A stretch of 5,606 nt of DNA from Chloroflexota bacterium (GTDB lineage Bacteria > Chloroflexota > UBA6077 > CF-72), in assembly GCA_019247135.1 (NCBI GenBank), contig JAFAPL010000523.1:1-5606 (forward strand). Direction: 5' to 3'. Within the stretch, counting starts at the first letter, position 1; every line of letters begins with the position of its first letter. Both the position numbers and the translations under genes were made by a program. This document shows positions 5,428 through 5,606 of the stretch, one piece after another. Below the pieces are notes generated by a model. It saw only the letters and a program-made list of their open reading frames with translations, had not been told where the DNA came from and did not search any database.

Positions 5428-5606
5428 CTACCTCCACAGGAGAGTTTTCGGCGAGCCGCACAAGACACGCGCGCCGTCGGGCTCGAGCACGACGAGGTCT
5501 TCGATACGGACGCCGCCCCAGCCTGGCAAATACACCCCGGGCTCTACTGAGAACACCATGCCAGGTTCGAGGGCTTCGTCGCCACGCAGATGCGACAGCC
5601 AGGGAG
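5428..5606 (-). CDS. M24 family metallopeptidase (Xaa-Pro peptidase-like), C-terminal part only
   Basis: Only the last 59 residues are present; the gene starts beyond the right edge. The segment [20 protein letters not shown], then [17 protein letters not shown], is the conserved end of M24 'pita-bread' peptidases. The Glu of SVEPG and the Glu of RIED are two of the five ligands of the dinuclear metal centre in that family. Members remove an N-terminal residue preceding proline (aminopeptidase P) or split Xaa-Pro dipeptides. I cannot choose between pepP and pepQ from this fragment, so no symbol is given. A gene of this type directly before efp is a recurrent arrangement in several phyla, including Firmicutes. 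A functional link is possible, since EF-P helps make proline-rich proteins, but this is only inference from context. Confidence 0.92.
   Translation of the reverse strand, partial: PWLSHLRGDEALEPGMVFSVEPGVYLPGWGGVRIEDLVVLEPDGARVLCGSPKTLLWR
5431..5435 (-). promoter_or_regulatory. Shine-Dalgarno of efp inside the peptidase 3' end
   Basis: GGAGG on the minus strand overlaps the last two sense codons (TGG AGG) before the TAG stop of the upstream M24 peptidase. It lies 10 nt before the efp GTG, slightly long spacing. The arrangement suits translational coupling between the two genes. Confidence 0.6.

Noticed and set aside
1..5606. Search for a defence system, CRISPR array, transposon ends or phage genes
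   Set aside because: No regularly spaced repeats, transposase motifs, terminal inverted repeats or phage-like proteins were seen; every large reading frame is explained by housekeeping or regulatory families.

Overview
The window is about 5.6 kb of GC-rich (roughly 60-65% by eye) chromosomal bacterial DNA, almost fully coding, with no mobile element, phage gene or CRISPR array. The best guess for the source is an uncultured Chloroflexota-like bacterium. The support is a GTP-type PEP carboxykinase, an actinobacterial/Chloroflexota-style single-domain sortase, a Thermus-like EF-P with an arginine-tipped loop, the order M24 peptidase - efp - xseA - xseB, and a C-rich/G-rich palindromic terminator element of a type I remember as common in Chloroflexota. 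Confidence in the phylum is moderate to low, because no marker gene here is decisive.

Left part (1-1600): the 5' end of pckG runs leftward off the edge. Divergent from it is a tRNA-Arg gene with an unusual GCG anticodon, followed by a rightward GAF + LuxR-type HTH regulator. A non-coding stretch of about 300 bases comes next.

Middle part (1601-2925): a rightward regulator with an HTH and a WYL domain, which lacks the usual C-terminal extension. Two strong terminator-like hairpins follow, then a membrane-anchored sortase with His/Cys/Arg catalytic residues. The only start codon ahead of the sortase's membrane anchor lies before the hairpins, so its 5' end is puzzling.

Right part (2949-5606): a leftward cluster, in transcription order an M24 (Xaa-Pro) peptidase C-terminus, efp (elongation factor P), xseA and xseB (exonuclease VII large and small subunits) and a divergent PAP2/YuiD-like membrane protein. 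Gaps are short or overlapping, which fits one operon whose promoter lies beyond the right edge. It meets the sortase gene tail to tail.

I see no convincing new multi-gene system. The points most worth checking are an Asp-to-Asn change at a catalytic position of XseA, the tRNA-Arg(GCG), the hairpins at the start of the sortase gene, and the Arg32 tip of EF-P.
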